Source of the DNA: Chara braunii
Lineage: Eukaryota; Streptophyta; Charophyceae; Charales; Characeae
NCBI GenBank assembly: GCA_003427395.1
Contig: BFEA01000097.1
Location: forward strand, 3,094,250-3,125,728
Direction: 5' to 3'
Length of the DNA: 31,479 nt
The position numbers were made by a program, and so were the translations under genes. A model generated the notes under the pieces. It was given only the letters and a program-made list of their open reading frames with translations. It did not search any database and had not been told where the DNA came from. This document shows positions 8,165-17,371 of the stretch, one piece after another (positions within the stretch are counted from its first letter, which is position 1; each line of letters opens with the position of its first letter).

Positions 8165-8350
8165 GTGCCTATCCGGTCTATGTTCTCTAGTGTGTCTTTT
8201 GTGTGAGTCTCTAGTGTGAGTATGCATTACGGAAAAGAGTCTCTAGTGTGAGTATCCGGTCTATGTTTTCTAGTGTGAGTCTCTAGTGTGTCTCTAGTGT
8301 GAGTCTCTAGTGTGAGTATGCATTACGGAAACAAGTCTATGTTCTCTAGG
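8165..8350. repeat. Tandem repeats of TCTCTAGTGTGAGT
   Basis: Irregular tandem units built on TCTCTAGTGTGAGT, interleaved with ATGCATTACGGAAA and ATCCGGTCTATGTT. Non-coding. Confidence 0.8.
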
Positions 8351-8369
8351 TGAAGGATGTTAAGGTGTC

Positions 8370-8493
8370 GTCGCCTCACCACTCACCAAATCTGCAAAAT
8401 GAGAATGAATCTGCCGCTGGAACACGGAAAGGTACACAGCTATCTTTGTTTTCATTATATTTTCTGTATTTGGTGAGTGGTGTGGCGAGGCCC
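8370..8493. repeat. Short inverted-repeat element (GGGCCTCGC family), copy 2
   Basis: The left end GCCTCACCACTCACCAAAT matches the complement of the right end ATTTGGTGAGTGGTGTGGCG, which is followed by AGGCCC. The interior has GCAAAATGAGAATGAATCTG, shared with the copies at 9005-9120 and 25211-25334. No coding capacity. Confidence 0.65.
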
Positions 8494-8637
8494 TTAGTCC
8501 CGAAGTGTTGTTTTCTCTTCTTCATTGAGCTGGGGAGATGCAATTCCTATCTGTTACGCGCTCTGTTTTTTTCATTTTTAACTCTTCTTTTTTTTGCTCA
8601 TAATTCAATTTTCATTTCATTCTTCCATTTCAGAGGC

Positions 8638-8692
8638 CGGGGCCTAGGTCCCATTTGCACGAATCAAGAGATACCGACCGTAGATAGCAAAG
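8638..8692. repeat. Half copy of GGTCCCACT-family element
   Basis: GGGGCCTAGGTCCCATTTGC followed by ACGAATCAAGAGATACCGAC and CGTAGATAGCA matches the complement of the right half of the element at 450-548. The other arm is absent, so this is a truncated copy. Confidence 0.5.
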
Positions 8693-8824
8693 ATCAACTT
8701 CTTTCGAAGTCATTCATGGCGGTCTTTTTTCACAACATCGTATAGGCCTTGGCATGCAATTGTCACGAAAAACTTTTTTCTTTTTTCTTTTTCTTTTTTA
8801 ATCACAGAAAACCGGATCCAAGGA

Positions 8825-8908
8825 GTCCTTCGGGGACATCCATTACAATTGGAACGGTACGGAGAGAAGAATAGTTAACATTGACCCTGCGCAAAAAAAA
8901 AAAAAAAA
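8825..8908 (+). pseudogene. U6 snRNA retropseudogene, 3'-truncated, with poly(A)
   Basis: GTCCTTCGGGGACATCCATT, then ACAATTGGAACGGTACGGAG, and later CCTGCGC match spliceosomal U6 snRNA from its 5' end to the conserved CCTGCGCAAGG block, with several substitutions in the ACAGAGA/AGC region. The match stops at GCGCA and runs directly into 16 A residues (8893-8908). A 5'-complete copy ending in poly(A) is the hallmark of reverse transcription by a LINE-type machinery. No clear target-site duplication. Not a functional gene. Confidence 0.8.
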
Positions 8909-9004
8909 GAATGCGGGAGCCATATAAGGCCTGAAAACGATAATCCCACAAAATGTGGAGAGGCTTTCTCTGCTTTCTTGCTCTACTTTCTTTCCGTCTC
9001 ATTA

Positions 9005-9120
9005 GGCGTGGCTCCACTACTCGGCACATGCAGAAAAAACAAAATGTGGATGTATCATCCCATGTTGCAGCGGAAGATTCATTCTCATTCTGCACATTTG
9101 GTGAGTAGTGGAGCGAGGCC
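9005..9120. repeat. Short inverted-repeat element (GGGCCTCGC family), copy 3
   Basis: The left end GGCGTGGCTCCACTACTC and the complement of the right end (GAGTAGTGGAGCGAGGCC) agree at 16 of 18 positions. CATTA lies immediately on both sides (9000-9004 and 9121-9125), consistent with a target-site duplication. The interior has AATGTGGATG, AGATTCATTCTCATTCTGCA and CATTTGG. Confidence 0.7.
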
Positions 9121-9873
9121 CATTACCTCTTTCTTTCTTTTTTTTTTTTCTTTTTTTTTTAAGCGAGACTCATTACGTAATGAGCAAGGTCGTACGCAAA
9201 AAATGGAGTCGTTTATAGTCTCTGAGGATTCGAGCTGCTGGGTCCTCGATCCCAAACAAACAGCTCAGTCGCTCAGTCGAAAAAGAAAAAAATAAAATAA
9301 AAAAAATCCCAAACAAACAGCTCAGTCGATCATCGACGTACTTGGGAACATGAAACCTGACTTGTGAAATATGGGGTGTTTGTTTGTTTAGCAGCCCACC
9401 CCCTTGACAGGCGTCTAGAGCCTCAAGGGTAAGGTTCTCTTCTTTCTTTTTTTTTTTTTTTTTTTAAGGCTATCTCTTTCTTGCTATTTGCCCCTTGCTA
9501 TTATCCCCCCTTCTTTTCTGTGCGAACGGTGATGCTTGCCTGTGATAAGCAACTGGACTGTATGTTTCAGAAAAAAAAGGGGATTGTATGTTAAAAAAAA
9601 ACAACAACGAAATAGGGCGTGTTAGCTTCCATGCTTTTGCGTAAGAGTAGTTCGGGTATAGATGTACATAGTTACGTGCTTGGGAAAGGATGGGGAGGGA
9701 TGAGGAGGAGGAGGTGTCCTCTCTTTTTGTCTTAATGTTGGGGGATTGGGTACTTTGATGGATGTTCATCTCTGCTCTTTTCTGTTTTTTTTTTTTTTGT
9801 TGTTGGGTTGATGATTTGGAGTACTTACTGATTTGTGTGCTCTTGCGAAGATGGAGCTGTTATGCACGTGTAT

Positions 9874-10016
9874 GGGCCTTGCTACACTACACAACACTCT
9901 ACATGCATTTTGACTGCTTTCTGGACCCGATACAGTCTAAATGTCGCACGCCTGGAAATGCACCTGGTCCAGAAAGCGTCCAAATCCATGTAGTGTTGTG
10001 TAGTGGAGCGAGGCCC
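9874..10016. repeat. Short inverted-repeat element (GGGCCTCGC family), copy 4
   Basis: GGGCCTTGCTACACTACACA and the complement of the right end (GTGTAGTGGAGCGAGGCCC) form inverted ends. Pairing continues through AACACT...CATG and GCTTTCTGGAC / GTCCAGAAAGC, so the whole 143 bp folds. The sequence preceding it supplies the apparent reading frame at 9762-10028, which is not a gene. Confidence 0.7.
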
Positions 10017-10139
10017 TCCTGTGTTTAGCTGAATGCATGTGTATCTTGTGCAAGCTTTAGAGCATTATGACCCTTTTTTTTATTTTTTTTATTTTTTAAG
10101 GCTAATTCTTTAAGCCCAATTATGACCCTCTTTCGTTCA

Positions 10140-11705
10140 TCTTTATAGCCTTTTCTTTCCCCCTAAATCTTTTTCTCTTCCGTAAACTCCTCTGCCTCCC
10201 ACCCCCTGTCTCTCGGGTTTGCCGTTCCCTCTGCCACCCCTCTTTTATCCAACCGTGCCTCTCGGCCCATTTCCGCCCATTTTGGCTCCCTACTGTCTGT
10301 TCGAGCTTCCCCTATGCGCTGGGTTCTTCCCCTACTCTCTGTTTGGTTCCCTCCTTGGTCCAGGTTGACCCCCCAATCTGAGTTCCCCCCCTCCTCTCTC
10401 CCCCCCCCCCTTCCTGCTCTCCTTCCGCCTCTTCGATTCTCTGGCATTCTTTTTAGATTGCCCGTTCTCTGTGTTCCCCTCCCTCGTTCCTGTCTCCCTG
10501 GTTCTTTCCTCTCCCTGGATTCCCCTCCCTGTTTCCTCCTTGACTGTACTTCACCCCTCTTCTGTTCGTGTTGGAATTTCCAGTCTCCTCTCCTTCCATT
10601 GTCGCCCTCCATTCAATCTACTCCGCTTCTTTGCTTCCTCCCCTGTCTCCCTTTTCGCTCCCCTTTCCCTCCCGTTGCTCATTCTTCTTCGTGGCNCCCC
10701 CACTTTCTCTCCTTCCCCCCCCCCCTCCCCCCCCTTTCTCTCTCCTTTCTCTCCCCCTTGTCTTCCCCTTCTCTCCCCCTTTTATCCCCCTTTTATCCCC
10801 CTTTTATCTCCCCTTTCTCTCTTTCTCCCCTTTAACCCGTATCCAGGCACCCCCCCTTGGTCTCCCCCTTCCTCCCCTTTCTCCTTTCTCTCCCTCTTTT
10901 CTTCCCCTTCTCTCCCCCTTTTCTCTCCCCCTTTTCTCTCCCCCTTTTCTCTCCCCTTTCTCTCCTTCTTCTCCCCTTTAACCCCTATCCCTCCCGTTGA
11001 TCATCTTCTCCGTGGCACCCCCCCTTTGTCTCCCCTTTGACCCATCCCGTGGTTTCCTTCTCTTTCCTCCCGTGGTTTCCTTCTCTTTCCTCCCGTGGTT
11101 TCCTTCTCTTTCCTTCCTCTTACATTTCTGTCATTTTGCTTCTCGCTTGTTTCTGTTTCTTGTGCCTTGTACTTGTTTCTCTCTCTTCTTATTTCCGTTC
11201 CCTCCTGCTCGTGCATGTTTCTTCTGTTTGTTAAGCCCTCTTCCTTCGGGCCACCCTCTCTTTTGCTGATTTGTTCTCTGTTGCATCACAGCTGTGATGT
11301 GTCCAGTATGTTTGCTGTTGTCTCTCGCCACCTCACTCTGTGTACCTCTCCTCCCTTTCTTTCCCTTGCTCCTCTCTCTGTCTTTCTTTCCCCTTGCCTC
11401 TGTGCACCTCTCCTCCCTTGCTCTCCCTTGCTCCTCTCCCTGGCTTTTTTCCTTCTTGTTCTTTCCTCTTTCCTTGCCTTGCAGTTTCATCCCCTGCCCC
11501 TTACTCCCCATCTCTTTCTCTTCTCCCGCTGTGCCTCTTGGCCTTTCTCTGTGTGTGGGATTATGTGCATCTCTCTCCTCCCCCCCTTGCACTCCCCTTG
11601 CTCTTCTCCCCATCTTTCTGTCCCCTTGCCTCTGTTACGAACCGTTTTTTGTCTTGTTCTTTCCACTTGCAGTCGCCTTTTTCCTGTTTTTTTTTTGTTG
11701 TTGTT
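10140..11705 (+). repeat. 1.6-kb pyrimidine-rich tract
   Basis: The top strand is overwhelmingly C and T, built from CCCCTTTCTCTC-like and CTCTCCCCCTTTTATCC-like repeats (10740-10980), three tandem copies of CCCGTGGTTTCCTTCTCTTT (about 11047-11117), and Leu/Ser/Pro-rich open frames on one strand with Lys/Arg/Glu-rich frames on the other. These frames arise from composition only. There is an N at 10696. Such tracts can form triplex DNA and are difficult to assemble. Confidence 0.8.
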
Positions 11706-11760
11706 GTTTAATATCGTGTGGTCCGATGGACCATCGGATCAGTTATTGAACTGATCAGAA
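11706..11760. repeat. Double hairpin near the 3' end of intron 1
   Basis: TCCGATGG-A-CCATCGGA (about 11721-11737) is a perfect 8-bp palindrome. It is followed by GATCAGTT-ATTG-AACTGATC (about 11737-11756), also perfect. The preceding TTTAATATC and GTGGTCC resemble the hairpin at 168-216. Function unknown; it sits about 215 nt upstream of the exon 2 acceptor. Confidence 0.5.
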
Positions 11761-11973
11761 CAGATGCATTGCACTTGATCTTACTTCGCCAAAAGGATGA
11801 GAAAGGTTTGCCTTGTAGTCCCTCCCCCTGTCCCCCCCCCCGCCCCCTTGTGCACTGTCCATCTCTCTCTTTGCTTGTTGTGCCTCTTGGCCTCTCTCCC
11901 TGTGTGTAGAGGATTTTCTATTCTTGGCACTCACCATTTACGCCTTTGCACGTTTGGTACATGATGAATGCAG

Positions 11974-12224
11974 GTTGCGAAGGATCCGACCGGCAAGGAT
12001 ATAAACGCCATCGATCAGCATTTGACGAATGTCACTACCCCATCTACTCCTTACTATTTCAACACTCTGTACGACCCTTTCAGACCAGGTGCGGACTTTG
12101 TGCGCGGGTACCCCTTCAGCTTGAGGGAGGGTGTTCCGACCGCCATCTCCCACGGTCTCTGGTTAAATATTCCTGATTATGACGCCCCTACACAACTCGT
12201 CAAGCCGACTGAGAGAAATGAGAG
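11974..12224 (+). CDS. RGP/UAM: RGP / UDP-arabinopyranose mutase, coding exon 2 (residues 100-183)
   Basis: It follows an AATGCAG acceptor and continues the protein in phase 0 with [17 protein letters not shown], then [31 protein letters not shown] and [19 protein letters not shown]. These are invariant family blocks. Arg143 (FVRGYP) and Arg150 (SLREG) fall at the positions of the arginines reported as glycosylated/essential in plant UAMs when aligned on the DDD triad (offset 15). The exon ends GAGAG before a GTGAGT donor, leaving two bases of an Arg codon (phase 2). Confidence 0.95.
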
Positions 12225-12449
12225 GTGAGTATATATATCTATGCCGTATTTGCCCTCCATCAACGCTATTGTTTCTGAAACTTGCTTGTCACTGAAATGC
12301 TTGATTGGCTGTGGTTGCGCATTTGTTTGCCTGTTTTTGTCTCCCCATCCCGTCCTTCTTCTTATCCCGTCGCCACTTCTTTTAGGTGTCTGTGCCGGTT
12401 TCTCTGTACTAGCAGCAGATCTATTGCCCCATCTTGCGTTGCAACGCAG

Positions 12450-12581
12450 AGCTATTGTGAACCATGGTGCCGTGCAACGGAGTTGCTGTCCATCCCTGTG
12501 TAGGGAAGAGGGATGAGCTATTGCGAACCATGGTGCCGTGCAACGGAGTTGCTCTCCATCCCTGTGTAGGGAAGAGGGATG
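12450..12581. repeat. Two-copy tandem duplication, 66 bp
   Basis: The unit starting AGCTATTGTGAACCATGGTG and ending in GTGTAGGGAAGAGGGATG is repeated back to back with only two base changes. It is one of several near-identical two-copy duplications in this window. Confidence 0.9.
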
Positions 12582-13281
12582 AAAATGTTGTCTCTACGGC
12601 ATATGCATCTGCGCAAGAGATTTGCGCATGATCCTCCCCATGTGTGTTTTTTGTGATCAGTGCATCTGCACACAAGAGATTTGTGCATGATCATCCTCCC
12701 CTTGGGTGAGAGAATGATGGTGGCATCCCACCGTGAAGCATGGGTCTTTGCAGTCTAATGCGTGTCCCTGTATGTGCGGTCTCTATCTGGATATTATGGG
12801 GATATTGCACACGCAAGAGATGTGTGAATTGCCGGCGTGGACGACCGTACGTCTGCGGGATTTGTTTGTTCCCCTTGTGTTCCAGTTCAGGACAAATGGA
12901 ATTGGGATGCATGCATGCTCTGCAATGTCTGCATATAGATTCTAGGGCAAAGATGCTAAGCGTTCCCTGCATGTACAGCATCGGCCAACTTGGCCGTCGG
13001 TTTTCATGTGTGTATGGATTTTGGATGCAGTGTGAAATGTGCGGATAATCAATGTGAGGGGAATGTTGGAGAATCGGCGGACTTGACCGAGTCAGAATCG
13101 ATGGATTTGACAAAGTTAGTGTGCCAAGAACGGCCTTCGCAGAGGTGATAATGAAAAATGGATTTCGCCAAGTGGATTGTTGAAGTGGCAGGTCTTCTGA
13201 AAATGAAATGGATGTAATTTCCCGACGGACGGGCGAGGCAAACGTTTTGTACAACGTAGGGCAAGGAGTCTGGTGGTATAT

Positions 13282-13507
13282 GGGCCTCGCTGCACGGCAC
13301 TCGAAATGAAAAACGAAACGAGTGCATCTTCCCACAGGAGATGCACAGGTTCATCGGATTGCTATAACTAGTAACGAGTGTATTTGCCGCCTTTTGTGGC
13401 CAGATGCACTCGTTTCGTTTTCGTTTTTGTTTTCGTTTTTGTTTTTGTTTTTGTTTTTGTTTTTGTTTTCGTTTTCGTTTTCGTTTCGGTGCGGTGTGGG
13501 GAGGGCT
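13282..13507. repeat. GGGCCTCGC-family inverted-repeat element, copy 5, with (GTTTTT)n
   Basis: The left end GGGCCTCGCTGCACGGCACT followed by CGAAATGAAAAACGAAACGA and GTGCATCT pairs with AGATGCACTCGTTTCGTTTT and a right end near GGTGCGGTGTGGGGAGGGC. The right arm contains an expanded GTTTTT/GTTTTC run (about 13408-13488). The copy is larger than its relatives because of this run and a unique central segment. Confidence 0.55.
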
Positions 13508-14112
13508 CTATGTGAATTCGGTGGGGGCAGCATGATTGATCACAGGAAGAAATGTCCGCCGTTTATCGTCAACGGTAGACCTCTATCATCGTGGCCAATT
13601 ATGGATATACCTGATTGAAGGTGTAGCGACATCTCTATTTTTGTCCTGTTTATCGACGATTCTAGAGTTTTTTTTTTTTTTTTTTAACCTCTTTCCCCAA
13701 GTAAACTTTTATTTATTGGAACCGTGAATGCGGAAGAGGATGATGGTGCTTGTGTCAACGATTTGACGATGAGGATTGCATAAGGAGAGAGTGCAATCGT
13801 AATCTAGATTTGAAAATCCCTTTGCTTGTGTCAACGATTTGACGATGAGGTGGTCGCCAAGGCTCTTTGAAAGGTTTGAAAGGTTACCTGCTCACTTCAC
13901 GTGCCTGCCTGATGGTGCCTTCACACCATTTCACCATTTCTTAAGTCCACCGCCAGTGCACCCGGGCCTGGCGGTGCCGTGCATTGCGTGCCAAGGTTTG
14001 CTGAATGGCCAGCGGCGCACGTTTTGGGCTGGTGCCACCAACCATTGTGGTCGTGGGTAGTCCCGAGCCTATGAAATTTTAGGAGTAGGTGATGATGAAA
14101 TCTTGCAACGCT

Positions 14113-14233
14113 GTCCTTCGGGACATCCATTAAAATTGGAATGATACAGAGAATGAAGATTAGCATGGCCCCTGCGCAAGGATGACACGGATAAATCGGG
14201 AAATGGTCCATAATTACAAATATAAAAAAAGAA
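14113..14233 (+). pseudogene. U6 snRNA retropseudogene, full length, with target-site duplication
   Basis: Nearly complete U6 snRNA: GTCCTTCGGGACATCCATTA, then AAATTGGAATGATACAGAGA, GATTAGCATGGCCCCTGCGC, AAGGATGACACGGATAAATC and GAAATGGTCC. A 3-base insertion splits ACAGAGA from AGATTAGC, and several other bases differ. There is no T-run terminator; an A-rich tail (14218-14233) follows. GAAATCTTGCAACGCTG ends at 14113 and GAAATCTTGCTAGGCTG begins at 14234, 15 of 17 bases identical, as expected for a target-site duplication. This is a retrotransposed copy, not a working snRNA gene. Confidence 0.88.
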
Positions 14234-14298
14234 GAAATCTTGCTAGGCTGCCCCGAGCCACCCAAATTTTAGGAGTAGGTGATGAAGAGATCTTGTTA

Positions 14299-14355
14299 GG
14301 CTGGGGCTGTGTACTGTACTGGCGGTTTAAACCCTGCCAGTACACAGCCCCAGCC
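14299..14355. repeat. Perfect 18-bp hairpin
   Basis: GGCTGGGGCTGTGTACTG pairs perfectly with CAGTACACAGCCCCAGCC around a 21-nt loop containing GGCGGTTTAAACC. A related string (GGCTGGGGCCGTGTGCTGG then GGTTTAAA) lies at about 23719-23745 in another hairpin, so this is probably the tip of a dispersed foldback element. Confidence 0.7.
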
Positions 14356-14633
14356 TTGCAGAAATTTGTTGGTTGCCTATCGGAAAATTTTGCGGTTCGG
14401 GCCCACTAGACCACAATGGCTGGCGATGCCAGCCAAAAAAGGATAGCTTGGCACGCCGTGCAGCGCCTCCATGCACGGGTTTGTTGGTGCCTTAAATGGA
14501 AAGAAAAAAAGGAACCATCTGGGAACGTATATTTTCCGGAGAAAAGGCAGCTCAGCTGAGTGTACGAAGTCAACTTATAGGTTGGAGTGAATTGCTCCTT
14601 GAAGAGCCTGCTCCTTGAAGAGCCTTTCACACA

Positions 14634-14672
<39 letters not shown>

Positions 14673-14881
14673 CTGTCTGGGTGCCTTTGTCTTTGTGTTG
14701 GAGTAGCAAATGGATGCTTGTTGTGGGAGAATTGGGAATTCCCTGCCAGCACTTGACTATTACACTGTGTTGGTAGAGCTTATCTCTGTGGTCTTTTTAT
14801 TTTTATTTCTCTCGTTTGTTTTTTGCGTTTGCTTATCGGATAGTGTCTTGGATACTCTGTTGTTCTCTCGATAATGTACAG

Positions 14882-15050
14882 GTATGTTGATGCCGTCATG
14901 ACGGTCCCCAAGGGTACGCTGTTCCCTATGTGTGGGATGAACCTCTGCTTCAACAGAGAACTGATCGGTCCAGCCATGTACTTTGGTCTCATGGGGGAAG
15001 GACAGCCTATTGGCCGATACGATGACATGTGGGCAGGGTGGTGCTCGAAG
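14882..15050 (+). CDS. RGP/UAM: RGP / UDP-arabinopyranose mutase, coding exon 3 (residues 184-239)
   Basis: The first base completes the split Arg codon from exon 2. The exon then reads [37 protein letters not shown] and [19 protein letters not shown], which are conserved RGP blocks ([11 protein letters not shown] is diagnostic). It ends after AAG at a GTGAGA donor in phase 0. Confidence 0.96.
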
Positions 15051-15673
15051 GTGAGATCCCAGCTGAATAGAAGTTGTGATGGCTTCTTCTTCTTTGCTTT
15101 TTATTTTTTTTTGTTCTTTTATTTCCCCCCGCTTCTTTTGCCGAAAGGTGCACACACTCCGTGTCTTAAATCTGGAACGTGCAGAGGTGTCTTTTCAGTT
15201 TCCCAGGGGCTCAGTTCCGTTAGCACACAAATCGGACTGCCGCCGATCCTGCAGCGAACGGCGTGCAACCACTGTGTAAGAAGAAAAAATAAAATGAAAC
15301 AGAAAAGCGATGAATCAGAGAAAGAAAACGGAGCAAAACGGAATTGATTTTCTGAAATCCTTTCAGCATGTGCTTCGCAAAATTTGCCAAATGCGCCATC
15401 CCTACAGCGAACAGTTTCTACGTCGTGAGCAGAGCCCAGGAAGCCGGAGCCCATTCGCGCTTGTCAGCCTTAACAAAGTCTGTTGTTAGGTATCCGGTTC
15501 CTCGAGCGGAACGGGAAAGAACCATGAATGTAGTAAACTGAGCGCGGGCAGGACTGTAGATGCAGAAAACTGCCTGGCTATTGTGTTACATGACCCAGCC
15601 AAGTTGTCGGTCGTGATTGAGCCTCTCCAAATACTAATTGTAAACCACGTAAGGCCAAAGGATTTCCATAACT

Positions 15674-15830
15674 TTAACCTTTGATTCTCACTTCAACTGA
15701 CTTAATTCCTAATGGAATAGCAGCACGCGCTACATTCTCAGCAGTAGCTTGAGCAGCCCACTTTTCGGATGCTTGGGACAGGGCGTCCAAAGGACCAGTA
15801 GAAAAAAAGATTGTCCCATGCTGCGGGGTG
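15674..15830 (-). pseudogene. rps11: Mitochondrial-type ribosomal protein S11 (rps11) relic
   Basis: On the minus strand a 27-codon block (15757-15677) reads AAQATAENVARAAIPLGIKS then VEVRIKG and stops. This matches the centre of uS11 as encoded in plant mitochondrial genomes (AAQATAEN.A...I.LGIKSVEV.IKG). The preceding GTIFFSTGPLDALSQASEKW fits the upstream strand poorly. The C-terminal third (GLG.GR...) is missing and a stop follows KG directly. It looks like a fragment of mitochondrial DNA inserted in the intron and decayed. Family recognition is from memory; plastid rps11 is less similar. Confidence 0.55.
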
Positions 15831-16179
15831 GCAGTGGGCGCAGCCCACCCCCAGGCGGGTGCTGCCCTGAGTCGCTGAACTTTCCAGAGAGGCTCGTTTG
15901 AAATCACCAGATGTACCGGTGGTTGAACCGGCTCATTGTGCTCAGGCACCTGGTGGTTTTAACAAAGTCTGACGATCATCCAATTGCTCGCATCTTGCTC
16001 ACCCACTGGTTGGTTAACGAAGTCTGTAGATCATTCAGTTGTTGAAGGTGAATCTGAGAACATCAAGCATCTTTGGGGTTTGGGCAGAGAAGTCGTTTGC
16101 TGGTGGATTCTATCCGGATGCCAGCGGATGGACGTTCTGGATGCGTTATCGAGCCTCTTTAACAGCGATGGCGTTCTTT

Positions 16180-16311
16180 GACTAGATGCGACAACATTAT
16201 GGTAGGATGTTGGTGGAGGGAGTCGAGTTCAGCTGGTCCGATGGTGACTAGATGCGGCAACATTATGGTAGGATGTTGGTGGAGGGAGTCGAGTTCAGCT
16301 GGTCCGATGGT
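16180..16311. repeat. Two-copy tandem duplication, 66 bp
   Basis: The unit GACTAGATGCGACAACATTA ... GAGTTCAGCTGGTCCGATGGT occurs twice back to back with one base difference. It gives a repeated peptide in several frames but no gene. Confidence 0.9.
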
Positions 16312-17078
16312 GCTTTGCGGAACCTCCGTAAATTGTTTTGACATGTGGCGTCGAGAGGAGGACGGGGCAAGCAGTGCGAGTTTTGCATCGCTCGGCTTAA
16401 CCGAAAGGCGATATTCATGAAGCGCACCAATTCCACCCAAACATGAGTGCGTCAATGAACACGTGCTCTGTATCTGATCATCACTGTTCAGTGGCGTTTC
16501 TGCATTGCAAGTGGGGCAGGCATCATCTTGAAAGTGGAGAATCTGGAGGTATTAGCGATGAATGTCACTTTTCTGTTAAGTCGTGGGGTTATTAACGACA
16601 AAGGTTGACTTTCTGTGAAGTCTTGGAGTTATCAGTGCGATGAGATAGGGACAGGCGTCCATTGAAGCACACTCACTGATGTTCGGGTGCAATTGTTGTG
16701 CTTTGTGAATATCGCCTTTCGATTCAAATCGAGTGATGCGTAACTCGCACTGTCTGCCCTGTCCTCCTCTTGACACCATGTGGTTGTGACTGTCTCTGCA
16801 ATCAGGGAGAAATCAGGGGGGGGGAAGGAAGGAAGGAAATCAGGCAGAATTATGTTAACTGATCGAAAGAACGAACACGGAACAGAAAAATCAATAACGA
16901 GAATAAAATACATGCACGCACACAGAAAAAAAAAAACACAGAACAAACGCATGATAAAAGCAGAAACTTTTAAGAAAAACTTGAAAAAGTTGAAAACTGA
17001 TCTGAAAAAGCAGAAGAGGAAGGAGAAGGAAAAGGAATCAAGTGAAAGGAGTAGGTGCTTGGTGCCTAAATGTTTTGT

Positions 17079-17138
17079 AACTATAAGGCGATAGGCTTCA
17101 GCCTCCTGACGAGTCGGTGAAACTCCGACGAAACAGTT
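17079..17138 (+). ncRNA. Type III hammerhead ribozyme copy in intron 3
   Basis: The core is intact: CTGACGA (17106-17112), stem II GTCGG/CCGAC as five perfect pairs around TGAAACT (17113-17129), GAA (17130-17132), then ACAGTT (17133-17138). Stem I has AGGC-TTCA-GCCT (17093-17104). Relative to the copy at 3807, stem II has T-to-C changes that turn a G-U pair into G-C and a C in the variable N7 position, both compatible with function. The stem III 5' strand is poorly kept (AACTAT, then an insertion), so cleavage in this copy is doubtful. The downstream TTTGTTGTCCTCTTCTCCCT continues the repeat body to about 17166. Confidence 0.65.
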
Positions 17139-17371
17139 CGTTTGTTGTCCTCTTCTCCCTCTCTGACCATATTCGTCTCTCCTTTTCGCCTTTCACTACC
17201 TACGACTACTCCTAAAAGCCTTTCAGGGGGGGGATCCCTGCAAGCATAGCTAGTAGCTACCGCTCACAATCAAGGTGATGCTGACATGCGATGGTTTTCT
17301 GTCTGCTGACATGCGATGATGTTGTCTGGGATTTTCTGGCCGGGCCCGGGTCGGCTCTGCTGTTCGCGCAG

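Larger units (their letters stand above)
1589..11973 (+). other. RGP intron 1 (about 10.4 kb as assembled)
   Basis: Bounded by a GTAAGT donor and an AATGCAG acceptor; the coding phase is 0 on both sides. It is filled with simple repeats, inverted-repeat elements, hammerhead-ribozyme repeat fragments and a U6 retropseudogene, annotated separately. A sequencing adapter at 4869-4906 and an N at 10696 mean the true length is uncertain. Confidence 0.85.
12225..14881 (+). other. RGP intron 2 (2657 bp)
   Basis: GTGAGT donor, TAATGTACAG acceptor. Between the annotated repeats, 12600-13280 is ordinary unique-looking sequence with two related segments (GCATCTGCGCAAGAGATTTG at about 12605 and GCATCTGCACACAAGAGATTT at about 12662). 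The segment 13520-14050 shows a duplicated GTGTCAACGATTTGACGATG (about 13752 and 13817) and nothing coding. Confidence 0.9.
15051..17371 (+). other. RGP intron 3 (2321 bp)
   Basis: GTGAGA donor, TTCGCGCAG acceptor. It contains the rps11 relic, a 66-bp tandem duplication, a hammerhead repeat fragment and A/G-rich segments (16800-17040). The segments 15100-15660 and 16320-16790 show no recognised element. Imperfect duplications of an AACAAAGTCTGACGATCATCC-like segment occur at about 15961 and 16016. Confidence 0.9.

Noticed and set aside
10163-11754. Long open frames in the pyrimidine tract (up to about 219 codons)
   Set aside because: Low-complexity Ser/Leu/Pro or Lys/Arg/Glu products that follow base composition; no domain, and frames are open on both strands.
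14113-14215. Functional U6 snRNA gene
   Set aside because: 3-base insertion near the ACAGAGA box, A-rich tail instead of T-run terminator, and flanking target-site duplication.
14299-14355. Intrinsic transcription terminator
   Set aside because: Perfect hairpin but no T-run, and it lies in a eukaryotic intron; related words elsewhere suggest a repeat tip.
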